Shown one piece after another: positions 51,501 through 64,000 of a DNA stretch of 64,000 nucleotides. The DNA lies in contig CM034550.1 of NCBI GenBank assembly GCA_020055645.1, forward strand, positions 10,163,501 through 10,227,500. The letters run 5' to 3'. Position 1 is the first letter of the stretch. Every line of letters begins with the position of its first letter. Made by a program: the position numbers and the translations under genes. Source of the DNA: Tomocerus qinae (Eukaryota > Arthropoda > Collembola > Entomobryomorpha > Tomoceridae). The notes under the pieces are model-generated. The model was not told the DNA's origin, searched no databases, and saw nothing but the letters and a program-made list of their open reading frames with translations.

Positions 51501-52288
51501 TTCACATTATATTTTAAACATTAGCTATACCTGTAGTACATATACAATACATTAGATCATGATAAAGTAGTATACTATATTAAGTAACATTGAAAAACGG
51601 TCACTTTATATGCATTTTTGTGTCATTAATAGAATATCTGTTTCAGCGTGGTCAAAACGCTTTGACAGTTGTTTTTCTCCAATATGTATTTATTTTACTT
51701 CATTGGAAATTCATATGTAGTGTTTCGTTTTTTGTTTGAATTTTTAATTGCATTTGAATATCATGTACAGTATCTTTATCCTTATCATATTATATAGTGC
51801 TTATTTTATTATAACTTTATATAAAGGTACTTTCTACCTACGGGTTGTATTTAATTAATGCTATAATATAATAGTTACAGAGCTCAGAGTTTTCTAGTGC
51901 AGCAGCAGCATTTATGTGTAGAGTTCTTAAGGGTGAGTCTGTTTGTGTCCTTTAAACATCTGGTATACTGTCCCTGTTAGTTCTACTAGAACATAATAAC
52001 ACTTATTCCTTAGCCTTTAGTAAATTAAATCTATAGAGCCTATCTTTTCCTAATCAGAAGCTATTATACTGTAAGATCAGAAGAATTTCAATTTTCCAAT
52101 GAAGGGGACCACTTTAAAAATTAGTTGCTTTATGGAGTACATCTTTTTTGATTTGTGAGAAGATTTGATTTGAATTCTTGGGTTGGATTGCTTGGATGAA
52201 ATTTATTTTTTAGATATTATTTATGAATGTATGTAGTATTGTGTCGTATTATGTACAATTTATCTTTTGTAATAAGTTTGTTTTCAGT
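48529..52288. other. Intergenic between convergent acyltransferase and pikachurin-like gene
   Basis: About 3.8 kb, AT-rich, without coding content I can support. The right part is likely the 3' UTR of the minus-strand pikachurin-like gene. Confidence 0.5.
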
Positions 52289-55200
52289 TCAGTCACAGTA
52301 ATCGACATTTCTACCTTCGGACGCCTGTTTAAGAAGTGAGACCCGGAAGTCGGATCCCAAAATGAGATCTGTGAGGCAGCCGACGAGCCCCTCCGTATAT
52401 TTGTTCATACTTTGGTGTCTAGGATCTTCGAGTCCACCTAAGAATTTAATCACATTTGGAATTTAAATAATATGACTTAAATACAGGTTCTTTTTCTTCC
52501 GACAAAAAATCTTACCAATGTAAAGGCCGTCATTGATATTTAGCTGGCGAAGTTTTCCTGGAGCCACTCCAGTCACAGGAGGTCCATTGTCTACGGAGAG
52601 ACTTGCCTCCTGCTCATTTCTGCATTGCAAAAAATAACATAATATAAAATACCATTGTACAGATATTAGATTGTTAGAGGATCCTTAATTTTGAGATAAC
52701 CAATGTAGAACCACAAATGGCTGTTTATAATACGTACAAACTAGGACATAACCATGAGTCACCCACATTGTATTACTAAGGGAAAGGTAAACTCAACCAT
52801 TGTATTACATAATGTAGAAGAAGCAAACTATTTTGAGAAACAATCACAGGAACAGCCGTTATGGTGCTGTTGTACAAGAATAAACGTAGGTAATAACAAC
52901 AAAATGAGACAATATATTAGGAGAGAAAGACTACATTGTACAGAATATAGGTATTGCAACATAGGTAACAAAAAGCAGGAGACAACATGGAGCAAAGCCA
53001 CGCTAATGACACTAATAATATTTTATTGAGATCTCGTTAGGTTCGTTTGGTTTGGTTGAGGAGGGTGACTAGTGAGTGGCGAGGGAGAGAGCGAACATGT
53101 CTTCATTTGTGCAATGGATGCATTGAATTGATATCGTGTGTGTATAAGACAATCTGTTGTAACATACCGAATGAGATGAACACGATGCCATTGGCCATCA
53201 TGAACGGAGGTGAGATTGTAGGCAATGGTGGTTTGGCCGGAGCCGAGAGAAAAGCTTACAGTGACGAAGCCGTTTCGTAGGCCAACAGAGATGAAATCAC
53301 TTGCCGATGTCATCCATTTACGACCAGCCCATAAAATCAGCCCTCGTGACAAACTTGTCCTCAGTCGAAAACTCAAATTGAGTCTCCACCCTGAGATTCT
53401 GAAACAAAGAAATAAATAAGATGAGAAAGCAATATTCATAATGAAACCATAAATTACATAGAGACGTGCTTTCACAGAGATCTTGCGTAAATTCTGTCTT
53501 GTATTAATACAACAATTAATATCTTTAGCAAATAGTTGCGACGATGTTTCTCTGTGTAGCACATATCATGTAATGACTATGTCTACAACGGGAAAAGTAA
53601 ATAAAGATATTTAGGAGATTGTGTGGATGTTGTTAGCAGAGAGATGGTTTGTGCAAAGCTATAAAGAGAAGACATCAGAAGAGCAGAGGGAGAGTCCTAA
53701 GTTGACTTAGCAGAAATATTCATTAAGCATCCATAAAGCTCTCAAATGTTCTCTTTCATCCTCTGCATACATTATGTCCTATTATTACACTTTCACTTAC
53801 TTACAATGCTAGTTAGTCCTATAACATTCTATGATATCCAAATCCTAAGTGTAAAACTTCCGTTCTTATAACTTTTGTTCCTTATCGAGCTAATTTCAAT
53901 TTACTTACACAACTATAGCGTCTTTATTCGTAGGAGTAATAAAATAGTCGAATTCAACAAGGATATTTAATATCAGTAGCTACCAACTTTAACTTTAGTC
54001 CCCACAAACCCACAAAACTTGGCTCAAGCTATGTCGCTTTATTAAAATCCATGAAGATCATAACTCTCATAATGCACGCACACACGTTCTCGCTATCTAT
54101 TATGCTATAAAGCTCTCGTTAAAAATTCAAACTATACTTTTTACACCAACAGTCAACAATCTGGGTCTCTGGGTAGGAATATATTATTTATTTATTGCCT
54201 CCGCTTTGAACTACACATACTCTAGTTTCATTAGGTAAGTAAGTAAGTAGACTTTTGTGTAATATTTCCTACTTAGCTATCGTATTATTAATTCATATCA
54301 AAAACTCTTTTACCTTTTGATAATTTTTGGATGTGTAAATCTGAGGTAAGAGTCTCCAATGAATCGCGGAGCAGTAATGACATCTTCTTTATCCATTCTT
54401 GTTTGGCATAACGGATGTCGGTAGCCAAGTGGGCAGTGACATTTAAATGTGTCCAGTTGAGGAATACAATCACCACCGTGATTGCATGGATTTTGTAAGC
54501 AAGGATGAGCACAATTCTCCAAGTTTACACCCGACATGGCTGAACCCATGATCCTTAATGGCTTCTCGTTTATCACCAGCTACACAAAACAAAATCAACA
54601 TTTAGCAGACAAAATAATATTATTACCACTGAAGACCATCATAGTCATAGTTAACAAGAACAAGGCTTAACCCCTTTGCTCAGCTTACTACGGAATTAAC
54701 TCCTTCAATGTTAATTCGTTAATTATGAACATCGTATTCATGAGATTTAGCATAAATACATGTAAACCGCCAATAAAAAATGTGGTTTCATTTTCAATGG
54801 ATTTACATTTACTGCACAAAATTAACTGTCAACTAAAGGAAGGAATTCTATTAAGGTGATGGTATACAGTTAAAAAGTCCAGATTTTTTATGCCACGAAT
54901 GGGGATGTTGCTATACGTATCTAACACAAATAGTATCAACTAAACTAAGTCAAAGTACATGCACAGAGCCCGTCTAGTTTCTGTTTATGGAAGCCAGTCT
55001 GTATAAATTAGGCGCAAATATCTATCCGATATATCGTTCAGCCGTTCAAACCTCACTCTACAGGGCTGACTACGACTTATCGCTATCTCGTCAATGGTCG
55101 TAATCAGCCCTGTAGAGTGAGGTTAGAACGGCTGAACAATGAACACAATCATAAAGTTTATTATGAAAGCTGGGCTGTGAAATCCATTTATTTGATATTT

Positions 55201-58200
55201 GTCAATAGGTGAGTTTCTTACTATAAGTCTCTGGTGGGCTGGGGACCTCACTAAAGAATAAATTTAATCATCGTTATTGCGCTCGATAGATAGTGCAGTG
55301 GTGGGGCATCTATCGAGCGCAATAACGATGATTATTCCTTAGGGAGATCTCCAGTCCACCAGAGACTTATAATAAGAAACTCAACCATTATGTCTACACT
55401 TAAATTACAATAGTAAATTCAATACAAACAGAGAAATACTGAGGTTATTACCCTGGGTACGGGGTGCAATGTACCCCCCTGTTCCCTGCCTATTGTCCTT
55501 CTCAAAAAACACTGAAAAAAGTCGGACTAACTGAGATAGAAGAGAGAAATTCACCTTTTTAGAGACCCATACGCACAGAGCACAACCAGATTTGAAATGA
55601 ATAAAGTCCAATACTAGGCTTAACTCTAAACTTTTAATTCGCTGGTGTACTCTGCAGATGGAAACAGCGTGGCTATTTGCGCAGCGAAGGAACCTCCCAA
55701 CGCTGCGCAAGTAGCAACTCTGTTTCCATCTGCAGAGTACACCAGCGAATTAAAAGTTTAGAGTTAAGCCTAGTATTGGACTTTACATGCCTGCTCACAA
55801 GTCCATAAAAGATAGAAATGTATTATGCAAATTTAGCGCAAAAACATTGTTACCAAGGACAGACACTTTTCTCACTAAGCCCCATGACGGCCTATGAGAG
55901 TTGCACAAAATGATAATTTTTTTTAGCAAAAGCGATATAACTTGAGGAGTATTGGACCGAAAATTGTAAGGTTGGTACCACCAGAAAGCCAGAATCCTCA
56001 TTGACACCGTTTATAAGTCGTATTTTCATTTGACGGCTTAGATCGGATGTAATTAATATTTTAGCCATCAAATATAGCCAAAAAATGTCACTTTTTACGG
56101 AAACATCAATTACATCCGATCTAAGCCGTCAAATGAAAATACGACTTATAAACGGTGTCAATGAGGATTCTGGCTTTCTGGTGGTACCAACCTTACAATT
56201 TTCGGTCCAATATTCCTCAAGTTATATCGCTTTTGCTAAAGGACATTTAAAAGGCAATTTGATAGTCAAGATTTCATCTCAGTTTCCATGCACCCTTACG
56301 TTAAACCTATTAATTAATTTGAAGGAAAATTGATTTGGATTGAAAAAAACTCTCTTGGCTCATAAATTATTATTTACATCAAATGCAACAGATTTAGAAT
56401 ATTTGAAAACTGCTGATGAAAAGTTGCATTTGAAGCACTCAATTACTATCACTTTGTAAGAGCGAATTGTAATAATTGTGACCTCTTTCAATATGCTTTC
56501 AGTAGTAATTAAAGTTCTTCCACAACATACGAAAATGAATTTTCGGTCTACGTCCGTATCATTAAGAAATCTACAGAAATATCATATAAAATGCAGTTTG
56601 TGGAGAATCTGGTGTCCTTGGTTGGCCTCCTTTGACTGAACTTCAATAGGAAAGTTCTTAATTCATGTGTATACTAGTGGTATCTATAAATAAGCGTTAT
56701 ATCTACTTATATACTTTACATTATAACAGTTTTGGTTGGGAAAACCGTCAAAAGTCTTTCCGGGGAAAGCACTTTGACATTTATTATTTCTCGGAATTGC
56801 TACTCACACGTGAACTATTTATAAATTCATTCATACATCCTTATTTGGAAAATGATTTCTGGGAAGTCAGGAGATTATTTGATTTTGAGAATTCAACTTG
56901 GGTAAGTAGTTTACACGGGCATCAACATTCTCTGCGACCTGGAGAAGTAGATTAAATTTGAAAACAGGAAATGGGATCTCAGTCGCTGTTACTACCTATG
57001 TAAATGTACGCACATACCTATTTTATTATTCGCATGTATAAAACTAGGAGTGTAGTATATAGTAGAGACATATTCTACATGTACAAGAAAGGAGTGGAGA
57101 GAATACATTGTGGAAATATACTGTTATGTTCGTATAACAATAAAACGGGACAGGGACAGTGAAAGTCAAACAAGTTTCCCCAAAGAAACTTTCTCCAGTT
57201 GTTTTCCCTGTAGTTTCCCATTGGGTAAATTTCCTTGACTTTCAATTTCAGTTTCCCATTTGCCCACTCAGTTAGAGTTTACTTAAGTTCAGCCATTTCT
57301 AGCTAGACTTGGAATTTACATTAAAGTCCTTTGCTTTTGATTTGCTTGTACGTTGTTTTATAGTCGGAGACACTTCTAAAGATACAGTTATAGTGTACAT
57401 TACAGTTCATACTTAACTATGTGCACACAACTTAAATGTAGGATACAATCCCTTTAAATGCTTAAATACCACTCGCTTTTCAACTTTCCACATAGTGATA
57501 TGAACCAATTGAAAGAAATCTGTAAAAAAGGGTTAACAAAAGGAAATGTTGCAATTAGTACAACTTAGAGTGTATCTATTACGTACTGGAATTAGAGAAA
57601 ATGTCAAGGCTGTGGAATCATGATGATGTTGTCGGCTTAATTTAACTAAGTAATGATGCAATGCAGAATGGAATTGTATAGCTATTTAGAAGAACAAGTC
57701 ATCTCATCGTATGTAATGCGAAAGGAAGATATAAACTCTACTAAATTCCAGTCAAGTCTAATCAAGTGAAGTGAAGTAAAATAAAGTGTTACTGGTTTCG
57801 TTTGCCTGGTTTGCTTTGCTAACTTAACTGTATCCTATTTCCCGAAGAAAGTCAACAAAACTACAGTTCTACTACGTTGTAGCACCAGGATACAAGAAGA
57901 AGCTTGAGAAACCAGAAGAGCGGAAAAGTGCCTTACTTACAAACGCAAAGGCAACAAAAGTAAATATAGAACTTTGCAAAAACTCTCCTGTGATAAGAAA
58001 GATGACATTCTACAAAAGGAACCAACTACGTCTCCGACTATTTCACTTTGCATTTCTTCAGCAATTACTTATTTATGTACCTATAAGCCTAGATGCTATT
58101 TACCTATTCATTTTGTAGTTTACTCAGACTGACAGACAAAACTCAAATAATCATCATTAACACACAAAATACCACTTTTGTTGACAGACTTCAAAAATCT

Positions 58201-61200
58201 TGCTACCACTAACTTTGCAGTAAGATTCGATATTTTCTTTCCTTTAGTTTTCAAAGCTACATAAATTCTTTCTTCGAATCAAAATACCCCTTTTTAATTA
58301 AACTACTTTTCTAAGAACTTGGAATCATAGTGGTATTATATTAAATCTGACTATTTCTAGAGAAAACTAATAATCTAGTGATTTTGTTATTCTAAAGATA
58401 GTATTATAGTTATATGATTATAGAGTCAAGAATCAAGAAGCTACTTAATAATGTATCTCCAACTGCTTTTAACTTTTTAAGTGCATCTTTGTTTTATAAA
58501 GTAATGCTAAAAGATATAGATACATAGTTAGTTATAAATAGAAAGTATTTATCCGTACACTACAAAGACATATATTATGTAGGGACTTATACTTATGTCA
58601 GATATTTGCTGAGAGAGATAAGTGATAAGATCATATCATGAAAGATGAAAGCCAAATTACAGTTGGCGTATTTCCCATGCTCTCCTTTTGAGTTTCTTAC
58701 CTTTTGAATGCATCCTGAGAATCCTCCATGAACTTTTACTTTAGGAGACAACCACTGCGGGTCGGGGATTCCACCCAAGAACAGATTGTGAGGCAAGGAA
58801 AGCTGCAAGTCAAAAACAAACAACAGAATCAAATATTGTATATTTCTACCTCCTCTACTTTACATTTATCATACAAACTCAAATACATCATCAATAGTAA
58901 GACATCGTGACATTCGGCAAGTTATTAACTACAATCTACAAGATAAAAAATGAATTATGGTTGAAAGCAAATTTTGCATCGTATATTAAATCGTATACGA
59001 AGGGTTAGTTGAGAAACACAACGGGACTGGCAATAGAAAAGCGATTGGAAAATAATTGGAGATTTTCATATGGAGTAACTACGGAACACGTTTTATTGCT
59101 GACAGCTAAAGCAAGAGGGAAAGCGATTAATTCAGCAGAATGAAATACTAAAGGAAAAGCCTCAGAGATAGGTACATGGGTTTAGTAAATAAATACACGC
59201 AAACTTTGTCTGTCTACAATGCTCTTGTTATTTGTCACGCTTGGGTTTTACCATTCACAAGGAAGTTCGGTTTTGGCGTTTGGTAATCTCATATTTAGGA
59301 AAGTCTCTATAATAGTTTCACTTCACCATATGTTAGTCTTTTGAAAGCATAACATAATCTACTACTAAGAAAAAAGTAATATTATGACATTATGTAAAAG
59401 GAAAGTTTACTTTTTAATCTACGTCTGGAAATAAGAACGTAAAAGATTTCCTGGGAAGTGGAGCCATTAGCTTAATTAATGTAAGAGGCCTTACCTATAA
59501 GTCAGGATAACTATATTGATATACTATTCCTAGTGCAATTTTAATATATTTGTATATTTTCGCAATAAAAAGTTTCTAAAAGGAAGAGCAAGAAGATCTT
59601 ATCTTCTGTACAGATGAGTCATTACTAAAAGACACACATTTATAAACCGCACAAATAATATATAGGCTTTTACCCACGCCCTAATTCTATACACGCCCCT
59701 AGGGCTTTAAGGTAGGCAAATCTAAAGCTGTGTAACATCAATTATCGTAATTATTTGCAAAATCTCAGGAAATGGAGTTTACCACCAATTTTGCATTCCG
59801 TATCTAATAATCTGCAAAATTCGTTGTTCCAAGCAGAAAAAAATATTTGTTTGGAAAGTTTATTTTTGATGAGGTAAGGAATTTAACGAAGCCCATTAGT
59901 TCTCCGTTTATTTCAGTTTCGTTGTGCCCATTTGCTTTTGTGGTTTGGTGTCTGTTTTGTCTGCCTTGCAAATTCTAGGGCCAAGACAATACAAACAATA
60001 ATAATTAAAGTGAGCAAACAAATGTCAGTAATCCATTATAAGGAAATGAGCTTCACTCTTGGCCGCCTGTCTTGTCTCGACTCGTCTCTCTGCCTCTTCA
60101 GCGAGAGTGAGCAGAAAATTATTAGGGGAAGCCCATAAAGATAATGATGCTCAATTCAATCGCGGCGAGAGAGCCCAGAGAGAATGAGGAATAGGATGAT
60201 AATAATATTAAAACGAAAGCCTCGCTTGGATTCCCACTAACTTCACTTCAGACTTTAACTACACACTAGAACAAGACAAAGGGAAAGCCTGGCTAAGCAA
60301 AATTAAGCTTGCCTAAGTAATTTTCACTTGGTTAGGTGGGTTTCCAAATGACATGCGGAACTAGTCAAGGAAGAATATTGCACAAGTTCATACACCTTCA
60401 CTTCTCTCTAGATAACATCCTAGCTCCACTTCACAATCTTTTCAACCAGCTCCAAATTCAACTAAATTCTCCTTGATATTTTGCAAAATCTAATGCAAAA
60501 CGCAAAATAAAACATAGAACAACCTTTATAATATTCGCAAACTCAGCCTACTTCTGCATATACCAGAATGTTCATCACATATCGCCATTGTATTACCATG
60601 CTTAGAAAAATATACTTAATCTGATATATACAACCTAAATAAATAAAATTAATAGCAAATTTTATAACGGTCGGATTTAATGTCCAGCAGAATATTTGAA
60701 AACGAAAAGCTTGTTTAACAAAAATTAATTCCCTACACTACATCATGAAAAGGCAAAGATTACTTAACTAAAGCACAGTTGACGCATTTATTAAGCCTGT
60801 ATTTGTAAAATAAATATTGATGCATCAGAATCAGGACCCAGACTTAGAGAAATGACTTTCCGTCATTAAAATTAGGTAGGTATTAAATGTAATCTCGGTA
60901 TTTGTGTCTCCGGGCGAGTCGACAGAGAAGAATTGAAAGCGAAAACAATATATTTTATGAAATATATCTTTTGCCATGCCGTGCTTTCACAGACATGCAA
61001 CAAAACCTTTACACACAATAAATAGCACAATGCAATGCTATATCTCTAGAAGCATGAATATGTGTCAGTGTTTTACCATTACTTCTACCAATGCTGCTTT
61101 TAGTCTACAAAAACAATTTTGCTATGCCTTCCTTGATGAGAAATTATACATAGGAAAATAGAAAAGCATATTTATAGCAAGTATATTTATGTTTAAGTAT

Positions 61201-61353
61201 AGGTATATAGTTATGGAAATAGTAACCTGAGTGAATGCTCCCGGCGTCAGTGCCATTAGAGGTGATTGATTATCTATTCTCATCGAGATGAGTCTGGACG
61301 TTCTCGACACTTGAATTCGATGCCATTCCCCCAACGTTACTGGATATTCACTC
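52289..61353 (-). CDS. EGFLAM: Pikachurin (EGFLAM)-like matrix protein, 3' half
   Basis: Partial gene on the minus strand; six exons seen: 61353-61227, 58802-58701, 54579-54314, 53398-53168, 52619-52516, 52437-52289 (stop). All join in phase. They encode the end of a laminin-G domain (LGEWHRIQVSR, LFLGGIPDP, GGFSGCIQK), an EGF domain with six Cys (CAHPCLQNPCNHGGDC, CHCPLGYRHPLC), and a complete last laminin-G domain (FIGDSYLRF, SDFISVGLRNGFVTVSFSLG, DGQWHRVHLIR, KLRQLNINDGLYIGGLED, GLVGCLTDLILGSDFRVSLL) ending NVDYCD. The LG-EGF-LG end fits agrin and pikachurin; the wording of the last LG domain is closest to pikachurin as I remember it. These secreted proteins bind dystroglycan at synapses. 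Introns are large here (up to 4121 bp), unlike the rest of the window. The 5' part lies beyond 64000. Confidence 0.78.
55036..55137. repeat. Inverted repeat 1 of a cluster, 41-bp arms
   Basis: Left arm 55036-55076 and right arm 55097-55137 pair with 2 mismatches in 41; loop 20 bp. Arm begins GTTCAGCCGTTC. In intron 54580-58700 of the pikachurin-like gene. Confidence 0.95.
55211..55382. repeat. Inverted repeat 2 of a cluster, about 75-81-bp arms
   Basis: Left arm 55211-55291 and right arm 55308-55382 pair with a handful of mismatches and one 6-bp gap; loop 16 bp. Arm begins GAGTTTCTTACTATAAGTC. The sequence is unrelated to repeat 1. Confidence 0.95.
55603..55784. repeat. Inverted repeat 3 of a cluster, 84-bp arms
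   Basis: Left arm 55603-55686 and right arm 55701-55784 pair with 3 mismatches in 84, all close to the loop; loop 14 bp. Arm begins AAAGTCCAATACTAGGC. Confidence 0.97.
55922..56240. repeat. Inverted repeat 4 of a cluster, 133-bp arms
   Basis: Left arm 55922-56054 and right arm 56108-56240 pair with about 1 mismatch in 133; loop 53 bp. Arm begins TTTAGCAAAAGCGATATAAC. It is the longest and most perfect of the four, so the youngest or the most constrained. Confidence 0.97.
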
Positions 61354-64000
61354 CTGAAAATAGAACAAGAAGCTCAAAATAACGATCGAGCATTTCCAAT
61401 TGAAAATGGTAGAAGAGCTTCAAAACATCACATAATGCTTTCTCCATCCAACTCATTTCTTTCCAATAATCATATGCAAATTGCTTCCTATATACTTTCA
61501 CTTTATCTTCACTCAGCACAGCTTTTATCATCTTGAGATGTTTTCCAATTTTTGTACGCATAAACACACATCAAAAATCATTTTCACCACTCTATCTCTA
61601 CCACCGTATTGCGCATGTTTAAATTACATTTAGAATAATAATTGTCAAGAAATAGGAAGAGTGCCCTTAATCTAGTCAATCTCTTCGTTTTCACTCCATT
61701 TCTTTTTAGACTTGGAAAATGCCTTGTGTAATTACTTTATGTGTCACTGTGACACAATCTAGTGAATATTTGATATAGAGTGCGGCCAACATTAGTATAC
61801 TTTATCTTTTGAGTGGAATTTTATTTCTAAGATTGCATCACTACTAACTGACAATTAATTATGTATCAAGCACAGTATGATAGTAGTTTAGTTTCCTCGG
61901 ATTGCTGACATAAATTTATAGCTTATCATGATATTAATGCATGTAGTGTAGCATATGAAGTCTAAGGTATGTACTTATGTTATTAGTAAAGTGCAATGCA
62001 GTGGCAGTAGTCCATAAAACAAGGAACTTGACAAGTGTAGGGAAAAAGGGCATGTTAAGGAAATTATTCCCCAAAGTACGTGAAGAGTACCCAGTTCTAT
62101 AATGGAAGCCATCAGAGCCCGAAAGTTTCTTCTTTATCTACTTGGCACACAAAAACAGCTCGAACATTTACAGAAGGTAGTAATAGTGTTTCGTTAGGAA
62201 ATACGGGCCAATTTAGAGAAACACTAACTGTAATAGCACCTAAAACTAAACACTAAAGTTGACTAAGTAGGTAAAGATATCCTTCCTATCACAAGATACC
62301 TTATGAAGAAACTTGTTTCCGCTATCCCGAAATGAAACTGGGCTTAAGCACCTACACATCGTAAGTAACACTCCAACATAGGTAACTGTGGAATGTGTGG
62401 ATTGTGGTTATTGTACAGAAACGAGTTTGCTCTCGTCCATTTTACAACCTAGTAGGGAAGAAGATGCTCGAGAGAGAGAAAACATTTCTCCCCGTCACAT
62501 CACATTCACTTCACCACGTAAAGTAAAAGAACACTTGCTTTGTCCAAGTTATTTGCTACCAGTGCCAAACCGATTTCTCAAGACTCTTTCGATATCTAAA
62601 ATGCTAAATATCTATAGCCGTAATAGATATCGACTATATATAAATTCTATTTCCTGTCCTCATTCTTTGGATTTTCTCCGTACTAGAATGCTTAGCTAAC
62701 ATACTACCGCTTTACTTTATTGTGGGGCAAATAAAACAACAGGCTCACTTTATTCTCTGCACTAGACTCAAAGTCTGCAGATTACATCTTTACTTGGCTA
62801 CTGAGACTCATCATTTCTGACGGCTAATGGAAATAATGTCACTGTCTTCTCTATATACGTATTCTTGCTTTTACACCTACAAAAATAAGCCATTCTTGTA
62901 AATACTTCAGTTTCTAAGTCTACAAATATGTACCAAGTTGCCCTGAACAAACAGAAACTTCTCTCAGCATTAATCTATTGCATTATACATTGCATAAGCA
63001 AACTTAAATGAAATATTGTATATCCTATGCAACTAATGATCACACCACTCCATGTCTCTACTGTCTACATTAAGCTCAAATGTGTTTCTCTTATAAAACC
63101 TAGCAAAGTGAAAAATTCTACCCAAATGATATGAATTGATATTCAAAACAGGTTCACTGTCTACTTGCAAGCGGATGCATACTCCTATAAATATGTAATG
63201 GAGGAAAAGGCTCAGACCTGCTGCACACAAAGCATAGAGAGACCCATAACCATAACAATAGTGTGAAGGATGACTACATATACAGACATTTATGTGAATA
63301 AGTTTACCCAATTGTGTTTTTCATGCCCCTAAATACGAACATTGTTCATCAAAACTCAGGTTGAGCATTATACTACTTCTACTTTCCTTCCAATCGTATC
63401 TAAGCAAAATTAATCCCACTAGGATACCTAAACATCTCCATTTCCCAACGCCAACTCATTGTTGCAAGGTATTTTCCTACTCTCTTCCCATGCAAAACTT
63501 AACTGTGCACCTAGTGTCGTATAAATAAACGAATGCATACAATTTTATTGCGTATAGACCTTTTCCATCTTGCACACTGCGAGCCGCTATACTAAATAAT
63601 TGCGTCCTATATACGTGTTTTGAAATAACAAGGAAACTCTGTAAGTGTATTTTGTTTTCTTAGAAGTAGAGCATGGCTCTTCCTATACTAAAACAACAAT
63701 AGAACTCGCTCACACCACAAGGAAGATAGAATTTAAGTAAGTTTAGCCTTTAAGACCTCACCTTCCATCATACAAGCATAAAATAACAGCATAATAGTAA
63801 TTCCCAACTGGCATACCTAAAGGTAAAGTATAAAAGGGAGGAATTGAAGGAAGAAGAAACTAAGGAACACAGAAATATAATTATGATGAGCGATGGCTTC
63901 TGTGCACAGGAAGATATCTCCTATCTGTATCTGTCTGTCTCAAGGACTAAATACCTACCTCATACTACAACAATACCCAAAGATAAATACAGCTTCCTAA
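61354..64000. other. Probable intron of the pikachurin-like gene
   Basis: The exon at 61227-61353 needs an upstream exon, so this stretch is most likely intron. I searched it by eye on the minus strand for laminin-G and EGF blocks and found none. Confidence 0.5.

Noticed and set aside
52754-53029. A 91-codon + strand open frame
   Set aside because: It lies inside an intron of the minus-strand pikachurin-like gene and shows no recognisable motif.
63033-63311. A 92-codon minus-strand open frame as a further pikachurin exon
   Set aside because: The translation has no laminin-G, EGF or fibronectin III pattern and no flanking splice sites in the needed phase.

Overview
This is a eukaryotic nuclear window, AT-rich, with densely intron-split genes (most introns 60-250 bp, GT-AG). 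Gene content points to an arthropod, probably a hexapod. The clues are an Inactive-type TRPV channel, a ZAD-type C2H2 zinc-finger protein (an arthropod architecture), a local family of S1A serine proteases and a WS/DGAT-type acyltransferase. A springtail (Collembola) or a close relative would fit, but that is inference from content only.

Layout, left to right. 101-3950 (+) is the 3' part of a TRPV channel with a very long charged tail. 5299-6633 (+) is LAMTOR5 (Ragulator), with a fresh 219-bp tandem duplication in its large intron. 7011-9334 (+) is RFT1, convergent with a Rab1-like GTPase at 9776-10411 (-). About 5 kb without coding follows, then a ZAD/C2H2 factor at 15431-17658 (+). 18418-29760 is a cluster of three S1A proteases (one -, two +), and a broken duplicate of the third one's 3' end lies at 32117-32840. 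This block is the accessory-like part of the window. It holds microexons around the catalytic Ser, a paralog that has lost its catalytic His, two different minisatellites back to back in one intron, and several foldback or MITE-like elements.

The second half is housekeeping. MAN1/LEMD3 (inner nuclear membrane) lies at 33649-36932 (-). HIKESHI (Hsp70 nuclear import) lies at 39008-40002 (-) and is divergent from WDR4 (tRNA m7G methyltransferase partner) at 40805-42662 (+). A membrane-anchored WS/DGAT-family acyltransferase lies at 45708-48528 (+). The 3' half of a pikachurin (EGFLAM)-like matrix protein runs from 52289 to beyond 61353 (-). Its 4.1-kb intron contains four unrelated, nearly perfect inverted repeats (arms 41 to 133 bp, short loops) within 1.2 kb, the most unusual structure in the window.

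The genes do not form a pathway. Functional links are local: the protease family arose by tandem duplication, and HIKESHI and WDR4 may share a divergent promoter region. Exon joins were worked out by hand from splice signals, reading phase and remembered family sequences, without any database search.
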